Assembly (NCBI RefSeq): GCF_024584805.1
Contig: NZ_CP075715.1
Location: 5,758,526 to 5,822,525, forward strand
Length of the DNA: 64,000 nucleotides
DNA from: Streptomyces sp. FIT100
Lineage (GTDB): Bacteria > Actinomycetota > Actinomycetes > Streptomycetales > Streptomycetaceae
Direction of reading: 5' to 3'
This document shows positions 26,715 through 35,425 of this stretch, one piece after another (positions within the stretch are counted from its first letter, which is position 1; the number at the start of each line of letters is the position of its first letter). A program made the translations under genes and the position numbers. The notes under the pieces are model-generated. The model saw only the letters and a program-made list of their open reading frames with translations. It searched no databases and was not told the origin of the DNA.

Positions 26715-27716
26715 TCATAGGACGTAGGCGGCCGAGATCCGGATGTTCCGGCCGCTCTGGATGGTTCCGGCGGGTGACCACGTGCGCAGGGTTACGGTGC
26801 CGTTGGTGCCGATGCGTGCGCCTCCGTCGCCGTATCCGTCGGATGCCGCGCCCTCGACGTCGTACGCGGGGCGCCACCCGGCGGGGATGGTGGCGACGAG
26901 CTGATCGGCGATGTTTCCGCCGGCTGGTGACGTGATTGTGGTACCGGTGCGGGTCACCTCGACGACGAACGAGCAGGCGCCCCCGGCGCGGCGGGCTGCG
27001 AACTGCGTCACGCCGTATCCCGTCGAGGCAACGGCGCCGGCGGTGGTCGTCTCGATGTTGAGCGGGGGCCGGTAGGTCTCCCACTTTGCCGTTGTGGCGT
27101 TCCACCGTTCGAGGACGCCCCCGACGTCGCGGTACTGCCCGTCGTAGGCGCCGGTGAAGTTGGTTCCCCATCCGCGCGGGATGATCCCGCCGTAAGCAGC
27201 GGTGTAGCGGCGCCGGTCGGCGAGGGCGGACGCCCAGTTGATACCGCCGGTACCTGCGGATGCCCCGGCCGGGACGGTGATGGACCACAGGCGCAGGGTC
27301 GACGGGGGCAGGGTCGGCTCGACAGGGGACGGCGCCGGGTCGCCGGTGAGCAGTTCGACGGCGACAGCGGTCTGCCCCTCGGCGTCGAACAGGCCGTCGT
27401 ACACGCGCAGCACGAGGGAGTCGACGCGCGGGTTTTGGGCGTCTCCGTCGGTGACGGTGAGCGTTTCGGGGGCGGTTACGGCAATTGGATAGGCACCCTG
27501 TGCGCTCGTGCCCTGCACCAGGGCGCGGCCGACGCCGAGCTGAACCTGCATGGGGCCGGCACCGGTCGCCAATAGCGGGGAGCCGCCGGCGACCACTCCG
27601 TCGCGGGTGGTCAGTTCGCCCTCGGGTACGAAGGTGCCGAGGGGAGCGAGGCGGGTGTCAGCGCGGCTCTGCCCGTTCGGGGGTCCGGTGAGCAGCCACG
27701 CGGCGCGCACAGTCAA
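26715..27716 (-). CDS. Minor tail protein
   Basis: 333 residues of beta-rich, Thr/Gly-rich sequence (MTVRAAWLLTGPPNGQSRAD). The N-terminal ~190 residues resemble the tail-attachment domain of actinophage tail-tip proteins; the C-terminal part may be a small fibre domain. Identified mainly by context. Confidence 0.7.
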   Translation of the reverse strand: MTVRAAWLLTGPPNGQSRADTRLAPLGTFVPEGELTTRDGVVAGGSPLLATGAGPMQVQLGVGRALVQGTSAQGAYPIAVTAPETLTVTDGDAQNPRVDSLVLRVYDGLFDAEGQTAVAVELLTGDPAPSPVEPTLPPSTLRLWSITVPAGASAGTGGINWASALADRRRYTAAYGGIIPRGWGTNFTGAYDGQYRDVGGVLERWNATTAKWETYRPPLNIETTTAGAVASTGYGVTQFAARRAGGACSFVVEVTRTGTTITSPAGGNIADQLVATIPAGWRPAYDVEGAASDGYGDGGARIGTNGTVTLRTWSPAGTIQSGRNIRISAAYVL

Positions 27717-27729
27717 GGCGGCGCCCTCC

Positions 27730-28650
27730 TTACCAGTAGGCCGAGCGCCACCGGACGGCGACGGACGCGGCGGGGTCGGATGATCCGGGCGCGGCCCGGT
27801 ACGCCATGTCGGCAGTTCCGGGCCACAGGGCCCAGGACTGCTCGGGGACGCTGCGGGCGGTCGCGGTGTAGAGACGCGACGTCGTGCCGTTGAGCGTCAC
27901 GGTTCCGGCGCCGGTGTCGACGGCGAGCAGGTCGTCGGCAGCGAGATCGAGGTCGTATTCGAGGACGTCGCCCGTGGCAAGGTTGGTCAGGCTCGGCAAG
28001 GACACCGGACCGCGGAACTCGACGACGGGATGCGCGGGGGCGGTGCCGTCATTACGGGCGGTCAAGGTGCCGGTGCTGCCCGGCGGGCCGAAGTCGAGGC
28101 CGGACTCGCCGTTGAAGTCGAGGCCGGCGTCGAGGCCGCCCTCGGCGGTGTTCCAGTCGAGGCCGGGCTCGGCGGTAGGCAGGCCAGCCCGGGCGGTGCG
28201 TTCAAGCAGCTCGTACCGGCGAGGGTCGCTCGCGGTGAGCTGCACGGCGGCCCCGGTGATGGTGCCGAGGGTGTACCCGCGCTCGACGGGGATTGCCCGG
28301 GCTGTCGCCCGGACCCACGCGAGCAAGGGCCCGCGCTCGTCGAGCTGCACGACGAACGGCACCTCGCCATCGATGACGGACGTTGCGGCGCCAAGCTGCT
28401 GCACGACGGCCCCGATTTCACCGCGGCGGGCCCGGATCAGGATCCCGTCGAGGGTGATGACGCGCGGCTGTGCAAGCAGCCGGCCCAGGATTGCGCCGTG
28501 CGCGTCGGCCCGGTTGACGCTCCCGGAGTCGAGGCCGGGCAGATCTTCCCACCCGGACAGGGAGCGCCACCGGTAGGGGGTGCCGCGGCCGAGCAGCAGC
28601 TCGCCGAGCTGCACATGCCCGAGGGCGGTCACCTGGTCGCCGATCGCCAC
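27730..28650 (-). CDS. Distal tail protein (Dit-like)
   Basis: 306 residues. Siphovirus tail-component pattern: N-terminal beta domain followed by a galectin-like C-terminal domain. Contains repeated GLDxG/GLDFN turns (PGLDWNTAEGGLDAGLDFNG). Directly follows the tape-measure gene, the usual Dit position. Confidence 0.8.
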   Translation of the reverse strand: MAIGDQVTALGHVQLGELLLGRGTPYRWRSLSGWEDLPGLDSGSVNRADAHGAILGRLLAQPRVITLDGILIRARRGEIGAVVQQLGAATSVIDGEVPFVVQLDERGPLLAWVRATARAIPVERGYTLGTITGAAVQLTASDPRRYELLERTARAGLPTAEPGLDWNTAEGGLDAGLDFNGESGLDFGPPGSTGTLTARNDGTAPAHPVVEFRGPVSLPSLTNLATGDVLEYDLDLAADDLLAVDTGAGTVTLNGTTSRLYTATARSVPEQSWALWPGTADMAYRAAPGSSDPAASVAVRWRSAYW

Positions 28651-28654
28651 AGCG

Positions 28655-30823
28655 TCACCCCCTTGCCTTCATGCGCCATTCGAGGGCCGCTGCGTTTTCC
28701 TCAGGGGTCTGGTCTCCGCCGTGCCAGTGCTCGATATGGACCGAGGCGCCGCGGGGGGCGCCTGTGCCGAACAGCGCGCCGCCTGCCCCGTACGCGCCGA
28801 CGGCGGGCTGTGCCATGGCGGGCGCGGCGGGCGGGGTGACGAGTCGGCGCATGGTGCGGTCGACCGCGCTCTGCCCGCTCTCGATTCCGCGCACGAGTCC
28901 GGCGGGAATCCAGCGGCCGACGTCCTTCGCCATGACCCGCGAGGGCGAGGCGATGCCAAGTGCCTTCGCGATCGAGCCGGGGATCATGTTCTTGGCCCAG
29001 CCGATGAGCTTGTCTTTGATCCACGAGCCCATCGATTTGATGCCGGACCACAGCCCGCGGACGATGTCCCTGCCCTTGTCGAGCAGGAGATTTCCAAGAT
29101 TGCCAACAGCGCCGGCGAGGCGGCCGGGCAGTCCGCGCAGCCAGTCGACGGCGGCGAGCGCGAGCTGAATCTGTCCGTCGCGGAAGCGGCGGAATGCGGC
29201 TGTCGCGGTGTTCCACAGCTTTGAGCCGAGACTCGCCAGTGCGCCAACGATGCGGCCCGGCAGCGCGGCAACCCATGAGACAGCGGATGCGCCGAGGTCG
29301 CGCACGGCGGACCACGCAGCACCGAAAGCGGCTGTGATCTTGTCCCAGTATCTGACGATCAGCCCGACCGCAATGCCGATCGGGCCAGTCAAGATCGCAA
29401 GCAGCATCGGCCAGTTGGCCTTGACGAAGTCGATCACCCAACCGACGGCCGACACGATCCCCTCAAACGCTGCCTTGAGCAGCTCCCAGGCCGCCGATGC
29501 TGCGGTCTGGATGCCGGACCACGCAGCCTGCACGATCTGCCGGAAGGTCTCCGACTTCTGGTAAGCGAGGACGACGCCAGCGACAAGCAGCGCGATCAAC
29601 CCGACAACGAGCAGGATCGGGTTCGCGACCATGACCGCGTTCCACGCTGCTTGCGTCGCGGCCCACGCACGGGTGGCGGTCGCGCTGATCGTCTGCGCGA
29701 GCGTCCACGCCTTGACCGCGATCGTTACGACGGTGATCACGGTCGCCAGTACCGACAGGACCGGGGTTGGTACGGCGCTGATCACCTGCGCAAACGCGTT
29801 GATCAGTAGGGCGGTGGTGCCGAGCAGCGGGGCGAGTGCGACGAGCAGGTTTGCGACGGCGCCGCCGAGGTTGCCGAGGGTCTGCGCGCCGGTGCGGGCG
29901 AAGTCGAGGAACGCCTCGAAGCCGGAGGAGTCGCGTAGCCCTTGTCCGAACGCGGCGAACTTCGCTGTCAGGTCGGCGAGTCCGCCCGACATGCCGGTCG
30001 AGACCGGCATGAACGCCGAGAGGATGCCGGCGAATCCGACCGCGATGTTCTTGAGGATGGCAAGGAAGTTCGCGAGGTTCGGCCCGGCGGCCTCGCCCAT
30101 GTCGGCGGCGAACCGCTTGAACGGGGCCGACTCGATGCCGGCGCGTACCTCGTCGAGGAACGAACCGAACGCGGCTGCTGCGCCCTTGACGAACGGGGTC
30201 AGGGTCGGCAACAGGTCGCGCAGTAGCTCGATGCCCTTGGTGAAAACGGGCATGGTGGTGGAACTCAGGGAGTCCGACCACTGCTTGACGTCCTCTTTGA
30301 GGCCGATGAACGACCGCGCGGTATCGCGCGTTGCCGGCGGCATCTCGGCGAGAGCGTCCTTGTACGCCTTCTGCGCTGCGGCGGCTTCCTCGCCGCCCTT
30401 CGCGGCGGCCTCTTGCGCTGCGGTGTAGAGCTCGTAAGCGCCGGTGACCTCTTCGAGCTGCGGTCCGGCGGCCAGCGTGAACGCCTTGACCGCGGCCAGT
30501 GCCGAGGCTGCTGCGGCGGCGAGTCCGCCGACTGCGACGCCGACAGCGGCGACGGCGGGCAGACCTATGCCGATCCCGGCAACGGCCTTTCCGAGCAGCG
30601 CGAGGCGGCCGGATGCTTGATCGGCGCCGTCGCCGACGCCCTCGCCGAGTGAGGCGCCCATCTGCGCGGCCTCGGTGACGAACCGGCCGCGCAGATCGCG
30701 CAGCCGGCCATCGGTGCCGCGCTGCAAGTCGCGCAGCGCGGCCTCGGTCGACTGGACGCCGCGCCGGGCGCCGGAATCGTCGAGGTCGATAAAGCCTGTG
30801 AGTTCACCGATCGTGATGGCCAA
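28655..30823 (-). CDS. Tail tape measure protein
   Basis: 722 residues, the longest gene in the phage. Ala-rich with long hydrophobic helices (GIGIGLPAVAAVGVAVGGLA and LILLVVGLIALLVAGVVLAY-like segments) and a central WSAVRDLGASAVSWVAALPG repeat typical of tape measures. At about 0.15 nm per residue it would set a tail near 100 nm. Sits after the tail-chaperone frameshift pair. Confidence 0.92.
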   Translation of the reverse strand: MAITIGELTGFIDLDDSGARRGVQSTEAALRDLQRGTDGRLRDLRGRFVTEAAQMGASLGEGVGDGADQASGRLALLGKAVAGIGIGLPAVAAVGVAVGGLAAAAASALAAVKAFTLAAGPQLEEVTGAYELYTAAQEAAAKGGEEAAAAQKAYKDALAEMPPATRDTARSFIGLKEDVKQWSDSLSSTTMPVFTKGIELLRDLLPTLTPFVKGAAAAFGSFLDEVRAGIESAPFKRFAADMGEAAGPNLANFLAILKNIAVGFAGILSAFMPVSTGMSGGLADLTAKFAAFGQGLRDSSGFEAFLDFARTGAQTLGNLGGAVANLLVALAPLLGTTALLINAFAQVISAVPTPVLSVLATVITVVTIAVKAWTLAQTISATATRAWAATQAAWNAVMVANPILLVVGLIALLVAGVVLAYQKSETFRQIVQAAWSGIQTAASAAWELLKAAFEGIVSAVGWVIDFVKANWPMLLAILTGPIGIAVGLIVRYWDKITAAFGAAWSAVRDLGASAVSWVAALPGRIVGALASLGSKLWNTATAAFRRFRDGQIQLALAAVDWLRGLPGRLAGAVGNLGNLLLDKGRDIVRGLWSGIKSMGSWIKDKLIGWAKNMIPGSIAKALGIASPSRVMAKDVGRWIPAGLVRGIESGQSAVDRTMRRLVTPPAAPAMAQPAVGAYGAGGALFGTGAPRGASVHIEHWHGGDQTPEENAAALEWRMKARG

Positions 30824-30856
30824 GGAGAGATCACCCCCTTGGCGCTACTCAGTTAT

Positions 30857-31530
30857 TCAGTGATCAATGGGCACTCCGGTGAGTCGTGCGATCTCGGTCG
30901 GGTCGGTCACGGCGCGGGGGGTGCGCTGCCACAGGCGGGCGAACGCAGACTCGGCGGGCAGGCCGCAGAGCAGGACAAGGAACCGTCTGGTCGACAGGCG
31001 GGCGAGCTGCCCGGCGTCGAGGTGGTACTCGCGGGCGAGATCGGACTCGATCGCCGACCAATGCCGGATTACCGCTTGCCAGAGGTCGCCGGCTTCTTCC
31101 CCTTGCTCTTGGCCCGGCGCTCCGCCCGGTTGCCCGGTGCTTTTCCCGCCGCTCCGCCCTCGCGCTCGTCGTACAGGCGCGCCGCCTCGGCCATGGAAAC
31201 CGCGCCAGGGCGGCGGCAGTTGGCGGTCGACCACACCAGGACGACGCCGAGCTGCCGGTCGGTCATGCCGCGGGCGGCCCACTCGTCGAGCGCGTCCGGA
31301 CCGAACAATGAGGCGAGCATCTTGCGAATGTCGTCGGGATCGGCCGAGTCCTTGAGCCGCTCCATTTGCAGCGTGAACAGCAGTGGAAGCGACGTCGGCA
31401 GCACGTACTCACGGCCGTACAGCTTGAGCGGGACGCCCGTGCGCTGCTCGGCCTGCTCGGTGAAAAAGGCGTCGAAGTCGGCGACGTCGACGAGCTGCTC
31501 GTCGACCTGGCCGAGGTTCTGCTCGCTCAC
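30857..31530 (-). CDS. Tail assembly chaperone, -1 frameshift product
   Basis: The upstream frame (GTG 31530) stops at 31069. A -1 slip on GGGG at 31099-31102 moves ribosomes into a second frame that runs to 30857 and reads EEAGDLWQAVIRHWSAIESD. This is the gpG/gpGT arrangement of siphoviruses, placed as expected between major tail protein and tape measure. The P-site codon GGG can re-pair after the slip; the A-site match is poor, so efficiency is unknown. The fused protein is about 223 residues. Confidence 0.75.
31069..31530 (-). CDS. Tail assembly chaperone, unshifted product
   Basis: 153 residues from GTG 31530, which overlaps the major tail gene stop by 4 bp. Acidic N-terminal half (FDAFFTEQAEQRTGVPLKLY) and a very basic C-terminus (NRAERRAKSKGKKPATSGKR). 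Acts with the frameshifted form to wrap the tape measure during tail polymerisation. Identity from position and the downstream second frame. Confidence 0.85.
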   Translation of the reverse strand: MSEQNLGQVDEQLVDVADFDAFFTEQAEQRTGVPLKLYGREYVLPTSLPLLFTLQMERLKDSADPDDIRKMLASLFGPDALDEWAARGMTDRQLGVVLVWSTANCRRPGAVSMAEAARLYDEREGGAAGKAPGNRAERRAKSKGKKPATSGKR

Positions 31531-31991
31531 GCGGTCACCACCATCGTGGTAGCCGTGCCGCACTTGGTGACGGTGCAGCTCCAACTCGTCTTGTCGTTGT
31601 TGCCTCCGCCCTGCTCGCCCGGGGTCACGGTGGCATCCCACACAACCCACACGGTCTGCGTCTCATGGCGCCACCGAATACGGTTACGGGAGTCGATACC
31701 AAGACGCTGCGCCCAATCGTGGTCGATGTACGCCTGCCCTGGGTCCTGCGCTTTGGTGGTCTTGTCGATGCGGTACTGCCCCTCGACGGCCAGCGTGGCG
31801 CCGCGCTGCATCACGTCTTGCTCGTACTGTCCGTCGCTCTCAAACGCGGTCGTCTCGACCGTTTCCTCGTTCTCGGCGGGGTTGTGCGTGAAGCTGGTTA
31901 TGCCGGCGATCGGCAGCCAAGCGTCGGGCTCGGATTCGACGTCCTCGACCTCGAACAGCCAGCCGCGGGCATCAATAGGGCGTGAAGCCAC
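31527..31991 (-). CDS. Major tail protein
   Basis: 154 residues from GTG 31991. Single beta-sandwich-like domain (ARGWLFEVEDVESEPDAWLP, GITSFTHNP). Size and place before the tail chaperone fit the tail-tube subunit. Shorter than many actinophage tube proteins (usually ~200 or more) and lacking an Ig-like tail. Confidence 0.82.
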   Translation of the reverse strand: MASRPIDARGWLFEVEDVESEPDAWLPIAGITSFTHNPAENEETVETTAFESDGQYEQDVMQRGATLAVEGQYRIDKTTKAQDPGQAYIDHDWAQRLGIDSRNRIRWRHETQTVWVVWDATVTPGEQGGGNNDKTSWSCTVTKCGTATTMVVTA

Positions 31992-32002
31992 GGGGATACT
32001 CC

Positions 32003-32416
32003 TTACGGAACGGTGGGGGCCGACACATCGAGATCGAAACTCACGACATGCTCGTGCCAGCCGGACGAATCAGGGCCCAGAGGGGCGGGGGTGCCGCGGG
32101 CCGCGGCGAGGATGAGCCACGTACCGTCGGGCAACTCGACCCCGGCGAGGCCATGTAGGGCCCGATACAGGGCCGTACAGCGGCGGCGCGATACCCGCGG
32201 GTCGGCGTTGCCGCGCACGCGCACCTGTAGGCGGAGGCTTTCGGCGTCATCCCGCGCAACCGGCGCCGGCCCGCCGTAGAGGGCGAGGGACACGGCGAGA
32301 TCCGGCGCCGGGGGCATGGCTTCGACGAACGTGTCGCCCGTGCGGCCGGTCGGGTCGTAGGTGAGCAGGCCGCGGTCGTCGAGCCATCGGGCAATGCCGT
32401 CGAGCAGGTCAACCAC
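32003..32416 (-). CDS. Tail terminator / minor neck protein
   Basis: 137 residues from GTG 32416. Starts VVDLLDGIARWLDDRGL, with a mixed alpha-beta body (RLQVRVRGNADPRVSRRR, ILAAARGTP) resembling the minor-capsid or tail-terminator fold of siphoviruses. Starts within the preceding gene (8-bp overlap), before the major tail protein. Confidence 0.72.
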   Translation of the reverse strand: MVDLLDGIARWLDDRGLLTYDPTGRTGDTFVEAMPPAPDLAVSLALYGGPAPVARDDAESLRLQVRVRGNADPRVSRRRCTALYRALHGLAGVELPDGTWLILAAARGTPAPLGPDSSGWHEHVVSFDLDVSAPTVP

Positions 32417-32759
32417 GGAGGGACCTCCGCACCTGCGCGGCGATGATCTCGCCGACGTTGCCGGCTTCCTCTGCCATCGGGCCTTCCAGGTACTTGGCGG
32501 TCCTGCCGGCGTCGTGGTGGTAGTCGAGCCGCTCATGCTGGGCGACTGCGTACGGGGTGTCGTAGGACACGGCCGCGGTCATGCTCTGCTCGTCAACGGT
32601 GGCGACGCCGGAACGTTCGAGCGTGGCTTCCTCGATCGGCACGCGGGCGCGGGAGCGTTCGAGGACGTACTCGGCGGCCAGTCGCAGGCCGCGTATGGCG
32701 CCGGCCCGGGTGCCGCGCAGGGCGGCGTCGCCATTCCAGCGCAGGCGAGCACGCTTCAT
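32409..32759 (-). CDS. HK97-gp10-like neck/tail completion protein
   Basis: 116 residues. Pattern WNGDAALRG...LRLAAEYVLERSRARVP, then SYDTPYAVAQHERLDYHH and a C-terminal FLEGPM-like KYLEGPMAEEAG, typical of HK97 gp10. ATG 32759 is preferred over 32765: it gives GGAGG with 8-nt spacing and an ATGA overlap with the upstream gene. Confidence 0.85.
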   Translation of the reverse strand: MKRARLRWNGDAALRGTRAGAIRGLRLAAEYVLERSRARVPIEEATLERSGVATVDEQSMTAAVSYDTPYAVAQHERLDYHHDAGRTAKYLEGPMAEEAGNVGEIIAAQVRRSLRG

Positions 32760-33076
32760 TCGCACATCACCTCCGTGCAGGCCGGTACGGGCAGGCCGGG
32801 CGCGGTGTGCTCGGCGGTCGACAGAGCGCTCGTTACGCGGCCGTTGGGCAGGGTCACGCGTGATCCAGGCGGGCAGTCGAGGCCGGGCGCGGTGATCACC
32901 TGCGCGGTGCTGACGACTTCGCGGCCGTCCGTTGCTCGTCGCACCTGCTTGGTGGCGGCGGCGACCAGGGCGCGGACGTGTGGAACGGGCGGCCCGTACT
33001 GCGGTCCGTATGCCGAGTCGCCTAGGTAGGGCTCGATAGTCACGCGGTGGCGCAGCAGGGCGTCGGGGACTCTCAC
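32756..33076 (-). CDS. Head-tail adaptor protein
   Basis: 106 residues from GTG 33076 (GTGA overlap). VRVPDALLRHRVTIEPYLG, with a beta-barrel-like middle and conserved VITAPGLDCPPGSRVTLPNG. Looks like the phage head-tail joining (stopper) family by size and order. Confidence 0.78.
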   Translation of the reverse strand: MRVPDALLRHRVTIEPYLGDSAYGPQYGPPVPHVRALVAAATKQVRRATDGREVVSTAQVITAPGLDCPPGSRVTLPNGRVTSALSTAEHTAPGLPVPACTEVMCE

Positions 33077-33462
33077 CAAATCACCCCCGGGAGTAGGCCG
33101 GCACGCCGTAGAGCGCGGTGGGCGCGGGGGGCGAGGTCGACGCCGGACGCTGCGGGCGGGCCCGACTTGCGCCCGGACAGGCTGACGGGGCCGATGGATA
33201 CGGAGTCCCACGCCCCCGCGGCGCCGGTGCCGTCGTCGCCCGTGGCGAGTTGCCATTCGATCTGTGCGCATGTGGCATCGCGCAGGGCCTCGACGACGGG
33301 CTGCTCGGTCGGGTCTCCGTCGTCGTCGACGGCATAGCAGGCGGTGAGCAGGGCGGCGTCGACGTCCTCACTCGCGCGGGCGAGCAGCCGCTCGACGCCC
33401 TCGGGCGCCGGGGCCCCGGTGTACGCGGCGAGTTGCTCGGGGGTGGCGTAGACGCGGCCCAT
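33073..33462 (-). CDS. Head-tail connector protein (gp6-like)
   Basis: 129 residues. MGRVYATPEQLAAYTG, then helices VERLLARASEDVDAALL and VVEALRDATCAQIEWQL match the all-helical portal-adaptor family. Follows the capsid and the 48-residue gene; overlaps the next start by 4 bp. Confidence 0.82.
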   Translation of the reverse strand: MGRVYATPEQLAAYTGAPAPEGVERLLARASEDVDAALLTACYAVDDDGDPTEQPVVEALRDATCAQIEWQLATGDDGTGAAGAWDSVSIGPVSLSGRKSGPPAASGVDLAPRAHRALRRAGLLPGVIW

Positions 33463-33465
33463 GGT

Positions 33466-33612
33466 TCACCCCTTGTCGGCCTTCTTGGCCTTGCTCGGGG
33501 CAGCAGAACGTCCCGCCGGCTTGGCCTGCGGTGCGTTGTCGGGCTGCTCGTCGGCGGCCTTCTCGGGTGACTCGTCGGCGTCCGGCGGCCGGTGGTACCG
33601 GCGCAGGATCAC
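33466..33612 (-). CDS. Small basic/acidic protein between capsid and connector
   Basis: 48 residues from GTG 33612, which overlaps the capsid stop as GTGA; AAGGGAG lies upstream. VILRRYHRPPDADESPEKAA then an Ala/Lys/Pro-rich tail ending KAKKADKG. Low complexity, no known fold. Position matches the tiny head-decoration or assembly genes often found after actinophage capsid genes. Confidence 0.65.
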   Translation of the reverse strand: MILRRYHRPPDADESPEKAADEQPDNAPQAKPAGRSAAPSKAKKADKG

Positions 33613-34466
33613 GCGGCGGCTCCCTTCGTCTTGAGCACGACCACGCCCTCGTCGTCGAGTCGGTGCGTCGCATAGTGCACGTTCGTGGTGACGACCGTGG
33701 TGCGCGCGAGGATGTCCCGGTCCGTCTCGACCAGGGGGCGCCGCTTGTAGAGCAGGCCGAGGGAGCCGCGCCGAATCAACAGGGCGTTGTACGTGGTGTC
33801 GGCCCCGGTCCCGGCCGTGGTGACACGGTCCGAGACGTAGATGTTCACGCCTCCCACCTGGCCGATCACGCCGCGGGGGATGACCGCGCCGGGGCCGAGC
33901 TTGTCGGCGCTGATGAAGTTCGGGTCACGCAGCAGGGCGGCGCGCTGCACGGAGTGGATGACTAGGCCGGCCATGTTCTCCGGGTCCCACTCGTCGCCGA
34001 ACTTCTCGATGCCGGACACCATGACGTCCCACGACAGGGCGGCCGTCGAGGCGTCCACGGTGATCACGCCGGGAGCCTCGGCCGCGGCGGTCAGGTCCTT
34101 GTCGATCTTTCGCGCGATAAGTACGCCGAGCTGCCGCTGCGTCTCCGCGTACGGGTCGCCGAACGCGACAAGGCGGGCCTTGTCGGTGATTTCGACGGCC
34201 TTACCGGCCTCCTTAATGGTGGCCGAGTTGCCCGGGTCGGTGCCGAGCTGCTCGGGGCTCATTGGCGTGCCCTCGGTCAAGTCTTCCGCCTCGCCAAGTG
34301 CCGACCACTTGGGGAAGTTGACGGAGTCGCCGGGCTTGCCTTCGAGGGTGTTGTCGTCCGTGGCGAGCGTGCCCAGGATGAGCGCGCCCTTGAACTTCGC
34401 CTGCACCATGTCGGCCCAGACGTCGGGCACGATCATCTGTGCCGCCGTGGTCTTTCCTGCGGGCAT
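33609..34466 (-). CDS. Major capsid protein
   Basis: 285 residues. MPAGKTTAAQMIVPDVWADM with FKGALILGTLATDD and later VIHSVQRAALLRDPNFISAD are typical of HK97-fold capsid proteins of the short actinophage type. No long N-terminal scaffold domain; a separate scaffold gene lies upstream. Confidence 0.9.
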   Translation of the reverse strand: MPAGKTTAAQMIVPDVWADMVQAKFKGALILGTLATDDNTLEGKPGDSVNFPKWSALGEAEDLTEGTPMSPEQLGTDPGNSATIKEAGKAVEITDKARLVAFGDPYAETQRQLGVLIARKIDKDLTAAAEAPGVITVDASTAALSWDVMVSGIEKFGDEWDPENMAGLVIHSVQRAALLRDPNFISADKLGPGAVIPRGVIGQVGGVNIYVSDRVTTAGTGADTTYNALLIRRGSLGLLYKRRPLVETDRDILARTTVVTTNVHYATHRLDDEGVVVLKTKGAAA

Positions 34467-34478
34467 CGAATGCCCTCC

Positions 34479-35165
34479 TTACTCGTTGGCGGCCGACAGC
34501 CGCGCGTACAGATCGGGGTCGGACTGGTGGAGCGCGACGCGCTCGCCGTAGGACATGCGGGCGAACTGCTCGGTGGTCGGCGCCGGAGTGCCGCCGGGGG
34601 TGAAGTCGGCGCCGCCCTTGGCAGGGCCGGCCGGGGCGGTGCCCTCGGCGCGCAGGTGCGGGGCGGCCTCGACTGCGGACGCGATGACGGCGGCGAGGTT
34701 GTCGCCGAACTTCGCGTCGTCGGGGTCGAGGGCGGCGAGCTGCTTCTCGACGGTGCGCGAGTCGAGCAGGCGGGCCGGGTCGGCGCCAGCGGCGTGCGCG
34801 GCCTGGTGCGCGGCAAGTTCGACGCGGAGCTGCCGCACTTCCGCCCGGGCGGCGTCGCGCTCGGTGGCGGCCTGCTCGGCGAGGCGGGCGGGGTCCTCTT
34901 CGGCGGCGGCCCCGTCCGGGTCGAGCACGCGGCGCAGGCCGGCGAGCAGCTCGTCGCGCTCGGTCTTGGCCTGCTGCGCGGTCTGCTCGGCAGCGCTCAC
35001 GCGCTGCTCGGCGGCCGGGTCCGGCACGGCCGGGGCGGACGGTGCGGCGGGGGCCGGCTGCCCGGTCGGGGCGGGCGGCGTGGCGGGGGCCGCGGGGGTG
35101 TTCGGCGCCGTGCCCGGGTCGGTGGACGGTGCGGCCGGGGCGGCGGGGGTCTGGCTCTCGGGCAT
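34479..35165 (-). CDS. Scaffolding protein
   Basis: 228 residues from ATG 35165. Pro/Ala-rich disordered N-terminus (~60 residues), a long charged coiled-coil (AEQRVSAAEQTAQQAKTERD), and a basic-aromatic C-terminal segment ending SDPDLYARLSAANE that would touch the capsid. Directly precedes the major capsid gene. Confidence 0.85.
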   Translation of the reverse strand: MPESQTPAAPAAPSTDPGTAPNTPAAPATPPAPTGQPAPAAPSAPAVPDPAAEQRVSAAEQTAQQAKTERDELLAGLRRVLDPDGAAAEEDPARLAEQAATERDAARAEVRQLRVELAAHQAAHAAGADPARLLDSRTVEKQLAALDPDDAKFGDNLAAVIASAVEAAPHLRAEGTAPAGPAKGGADFTPGGTPAPTTEQFARMSYGERVALHQSDPDLYARLSAANE

Positions 35166-35203
35166 GGTTGTTCGGCCCTCCGTGACCGTGTGGGGACATG
35201 CGA

Positions 35204-35229
35204 AAGGGCCCACCAGACGGCGGGCCCTT
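35204..35229 (-). terminator. Small hairpin before scaffold gene
   Basis: AAGGGCCC (35204-35211) pairs with GGGCCCTT (35222-35229); on the minus strand it is followed by TTTC. It lies in the 91-bp gap between the Rmf-like gene and the scaffold gene and may weaken transcription or protect mRNA ends. Confidence 0.55.
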
Positions 35230-35256
35230 GGGTGCGGTTGGTTGTGGTGCGGTGCG

Positions 35257-35412
35257 CTACTCGGCGGGCGAGACTTCTTGACCGTATCCGCGGAGCCACG
35301 CAGTACGCAGCAGCGTGCGCGGCGGGTGGGGGCAGTCGGTCATGGGCTGCTCGGCGCGGGCCGCGGCGCGGCCGGCGAGCAGTGCGCGGGTGAGTTCAAC
35401 GCGGCTTCCCAT
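35257..35412 (-). CDS. Rmf/CrpP-fold-like small protein
   Basis: 51 residues from ATG 35412, with a strong GGAGGGGG ribosome site. RVELTRALLAGRAAARAEQP followed by CPHPPRTLLRTAWLRGYGQ resembles the ribosome modulation factor pattern (helix, CPY/CPH, R-WL-GY). RMF dimerises ribosomes in gamma-proteobacteria; the role of phage versions is not established. Starts inside the 3' end of the MuF gene. Confidence 0.7.
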   Translation of the reverse strand: MGSRVELTRALLAGRAAARAEQPMTDCPHPPRTLLRTAWLRGYGQEVSPAE

Positions 35413-35425
35413 GTCGCCCCCTCCG

